From Planctomycetota bacterium (GTDB lineage Bacteria > Planctomycetota > UBA8108), in the NCBI GenBank assembly GCA_016928605.1, contig JAFGKN010000129.1:1-7657 (forward strand): a stretch of 7,657 nt of DNA. The letters are read 5' to 3'. Below are positions 6,501-7,657 of the stretch, piece after piece. Position 1 is the first letter of the stretch, and each line of letters starts with the position of its first letter. A model generated the notes under the pieces. It saw nothing but the letters and a program-made list of their open reading frames with translations, searched no databases and was not told the origin of the DNA. A program made the position numbers and the translations under genes.

Positions 6501-7502
6501 GTAGGTCCAGGGCAGCCTCTTCATGCTGTCGGCCACGATGACTCGTACCTGGACCTTCGTGCCGCACTCGAGCGGCGGGAGCACGGCCTCGTAGGCGATC
6601 CGCCGGATCTTGATCTCGGTCAGGATCTCCCCGCGGGCGTCGCGCCGGCAGCCGTCATCGGGGTCGGGCACGAGGATCCCACCCTCGCCGGGCACGGACG
6701 CGCACTCCTGGTCCACGGTGTCCTCCGACTGCTCGGTGATCGCCACATCGAGCGCGGCGAACTCTTCGTCGGCGGCGACGGTGTCGCAATCACCATCGAG
6801 GAGCAGGATCCCCACGAACACGGCAGGCGGAGACACTGGATCCGGCATCTCGGTGGCATCCTGCTCGATCGAGAAGGTCACCGGAACCTCGCCGCTCTCT
6901 AGCGGCTGGCGGCTCTGCGGGATCTGCTTCCATTTCACCGGCTCGAGACCCGCTGGGTTGTTCGCGGATCCCGGAGTGGGGGCGTAGATCTGCCCGTAGC
7001 CGGGACCGCCGTCGGGATACCGCCCGATGGAGGCGTCGGTGCGCACGTTGTTGATCTGGATGCGGTCGACCAGCCGGTCGCCGCCGCGCGCGTGGATCAG
7101 CACCTCGTCCCGCTGCGGGGAGATGCCGAACTGGGCGTGGAGCGGAGTCAGCACCACATCGACGCCCTCGGCGCGAGCGGTCTCCACGGCGTCCGCGCCC
7201 GCGAGCCAGACCACGAGATAACCGCGCGCGGGAATCGAGAGCGCCTCGGGAAATCGGAACTTCTCCGGCCGGTCGGGGTTGTCTGTCAGGCTGTAACCGC
7301 CCAGGTAGACCGCCTCGTCGTTCGGATTGTAGATCTCGACCCAGTCGAGATGCAGCCCGTTGAGATCGGCGAAGGGAAACTGCTGGTTGCGAGGCATCGC
7401 CTCGTTGATCTTGAGCGGCAGCACCTCGTCGGAGGATCGATCACAGGCGGGCAGGCTCGCCAGCAAGAGCGAGCAGAGACCGAGAAGGAGGGTTCGCTTC
7501 AT
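3588..7502 (-). CDS. Large lipoprotein with four lamin-tail-like domains and a dockerin-like end
   Basis: The 1304-residue product has a lipoprotein signal: MKR, a Leu-rich core and the lipobox LPAC with Cys20 as the lipid site. Four lamin-tail-like (LTD) domains follow at about 29-182, 343-545, 713-878 and 1038-1206. Each opens with a KINE/VSEY/RINE-type strand and carries a WxEIxN-like core (WVEIYNP, WLEIFNY, YAELYLP, WLEIYNP); domains 1, 3 and 4 close with a TPGxxN-like motif. Ig- or Fn3-like spacers lie between them (about 190-340, 570-705, 880-1035). A dockerin-like pair ends the chain (1211-1304). LTDs are all-beta modules found in exported bacterial proteins, often beside CotH kinase domains; none is visible here. 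Many Cys residues suggest disulfides and an extracytoplasmic location. The frame extends to a GTG at 7550, but the ATG at 7502 places MKR at the N-terminus and fits the promoter-like element at 7554-7582. Shine-Dalgarno support is weak. It is probably a surface scaffold or adhesion protein; no enzymatic function is visible. Confidence 0.88.
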   Translation of the reverse strand: MKRTLLLGLCSLLLASLPACDRSSDEVLPLKINEAMPRNQQFPFADLNGLHLDWVEIYNPNDEAVYLGGYSLTDNPDRPEKFRFPEALSIPARGYLVVWLAGADAVETARAEGVDVVLTPLHAQFGISPQRDEVLIHARGGDRLVDRIQINNVRTDASIGRYPDGGPGYGQIYAPTPGSANNPAGLEPVKWKQIPQSRQPLESGEVPVTFSIEQDATEMPDPVSPPAVFVGILLLDGDCDTVAADEEFAALDVAITEQSEDTVDQECASVPGEGGILVPDPDDGCRRDARGEILTEIKIRRIAYEAVLPPLECGTKVQVRVIVADSMKRLPWTYCYTYCEERIPVVVSEYQPRNQTTLFFICETCTDPETVRTPDWLEIFNYGGEPVDLTGFALTGRRDFDAGDVNLFTWTFGDDTQIDGKPDPYTTIIGPGEYRLILADQDGGDVRRIYRKLVAGGDGNLVPDMSRAYFSTRFALNPSRASGPDEFLLVSNSGNILEQVVLDFTEYAAGMGLDLNDPNFLADLSAGRFPEIDAPDATTDEERYPAHILQPGTVTECPTPELPNTLDCLLDVTPIFSPVVTVFPRSPAAGEEALVRARLSVDSDTLDAFFVEVRYRVDGAAAPPIVLEPGQGVELAPAAEQSQAARGALLYDVEARIPGQPPGSLVVFSLFARDEVLGLESEYGEESPLPPVPGQPADPGVSFRYLSGYERPAMGVRINEILPNVGVTPIPGMPAGYRSDYAELYLPADAPEDLDLSGCYLTDEKQAESEASPIRFPRRWRFPDGTILERGGFLLLVFAAPTVELPPGTLYVDGLALDACAETLYLIGPEELGNCVVDRITWSFPCQPTDVDFAYGWLRDGDAGAQRLTAPTPGVPNALPPILHGVGHVSSAGVPNVCVAPGSTILIQVTVMLDRLLIQAGDGRDAIAGALRTARLDFEGGGSVDLLSSDPLVTRSVQELPATYEDALPEFVRWSCAGRTEPQKPCYEVAVRFRYTLLTVPDEAVVRYSLRVEDACGGLLEPCEGGYCFSFGTSFAPESVVRINEINRYSLLPGGGDARRPWLEIYNPTSTPIPLAGHFLSCDPSRPRMAPLPEEGSTVPAGGFLLVVTDGGPRLEEAAAPAHVVVDLPWAQFDEQIGGATRRRCRDEGEILLTSPPEEGSCLLARMVFDFPGTSTECNSLSAARMPDGADAIEYLDEGTPGAANVPQAVLFVRGDANVDCHDRISLDDPIFVLSHLYLGGGDLPCEDAADADDDGSIEISDAVYLLSYLFLAGPLPLSPFPQPGADPTADALGCESYPCAVRR
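3591..3872 (-). other. Dockerin-like calcium-binding pair and Cys tail (domain)
   Basis: This encodes residues 1211-1304 of the lipoprotein. The second loop is a canonical dockerin/EF-hand-type loop with Asp1251, Asp1253, Asp1255, Ser1257, Glu1259 and Asp1262, followed by the helix AVYLLSYLFLAG. The first loop starts as DANVD (1216-1220) and is followed by the matching helix PIFVLSHLYLGG, but it holds two extra residues. A proline-rich stretch and a tail with DPTADALGC and a second Cys end the protein. In cellulosomes dockerins bind cohesins. In Planctomycetota-like genomes this type of C-terminus is common on secreted proteins, where its role is unclear. Confidence 0.8.
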
Positions 7503-7553
7503 TTCCGGCGTTTCTTCTTCCGTCGACGGATTTCGCGAGATGAGATGCACTCC

Positions 7554-7582
7554 ATGGTAGCACTTGAGCGGTGCGCTGTCTC
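7554..7582 (-). promoter_or_regulatory. Promoter-like element for the lipoprotein gene
   Basis: On the minus strand, GAGACA (7582-7577, 4 of 6 to the -35 consensus), a 17-base spacer and TACCAT (7559-7554, 4 of 6 to the -10 consensus) precede the lipoprotein gene. Its predicted transcript start near 7547 lies downstream of the GTG at 7550 and about 45 bases upstream of the ATG at 7502, which supports the ATG. The flanks GACAGCG and CTACCATGG resemble those of the stronger promoter before the VTC gene. Confidence 0.45.
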
Positions 7583-7657
7583 GATTCGAAAGAACGCGCG
7601 CGGCGGCCTGACCGAGCCGCGGCGCGGCCGGCGTCGCTCGTACAGCTTCCTAACTCC

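Noticed and set aside
4738..6567. 609-codon open frame on the minus strand, overlapping the lipoprotein gene
   Set aside because: It is in another frame of the lipoprotein gene, extremely Arg-rich, with no domain.
4839..6902. 687-codon open frame on the plus strand
   Set aside because: It lies antisense to the lipoprotein gene, which has a clear signal peptide and repeated domains. The plus-strand translation is Arg/Val/Glu-rich with no domain pattern, as expected for a GC-rich shadow frame.

Overview
The window is GC-rich and reads as one strand of a Gram-negative bacterial genome: all four genes I can support lie on the minus strand, so they read from right to left. The organism is probably an environmental, uncultured-type bacterium. 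The C-terminus of the large lipoprotein is a dockerin-like repeat pair with a proline-rich, two-cysteine tail, a style I associate with Planctomycetota and similar phyla; this placement is tentative. A porin ending in Phe and a lipoprotein signal both indicate an outer membrane.

Layout in transcription order: (1) 7502-3588, a 1304-residue secreted lipoprotein with four lamin-tail-like domains, Ig-like spacers and a C-terminal dockerin-like calcium-binding pair; (2) 3405-1870, a 511-residue beta-barrel porin resembling the OprO/OprP family; (3) 1677-760, a 305-residue stand-alone VTC-domain protein, predicted polyphosphate polymerase, with its catalytic-type residues intact; (4) 760 to beyond base 1, a divergent thymidylate-kinase-like P-loop kinase whose 3' end lies outside the window. 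Genes 3 and 4 overlap by one base (TGATG) and are almost certainly co-translated. A near-consensus sigma70-type promoter (TTGACA, 16 bp, TACAAT) sits in the gap before gene 3, so the VTC-kinase pair looks like its own transcription unit.

Working model (inference): the VTC enzyme makes polyphosphate from ATP in the cytoplasm, the coupled kinase acts on nucleotides or nucleotide-like substrates linked to that process, and the porin and lipoprotein serve the cell surface. Phosphate specificity of the porin is not shown by the sequence. The VTC-kinase coupling, together with loss of two thymidylate-kinase substrate motifs in the kinase, is the best candidate here for something undescribed.

Non-coding gaps are short: 1678-1869 (promoter and leader), 3406-3587 (no convincing promoter; a GC-rich hairpin before the porin start), and 7503-7657 (a weaker promoter-like element for the lipoprotein gene). 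I saw no tRNA, rRNA, CRISPR array, insertion sequence or clear intrinsic terminator.
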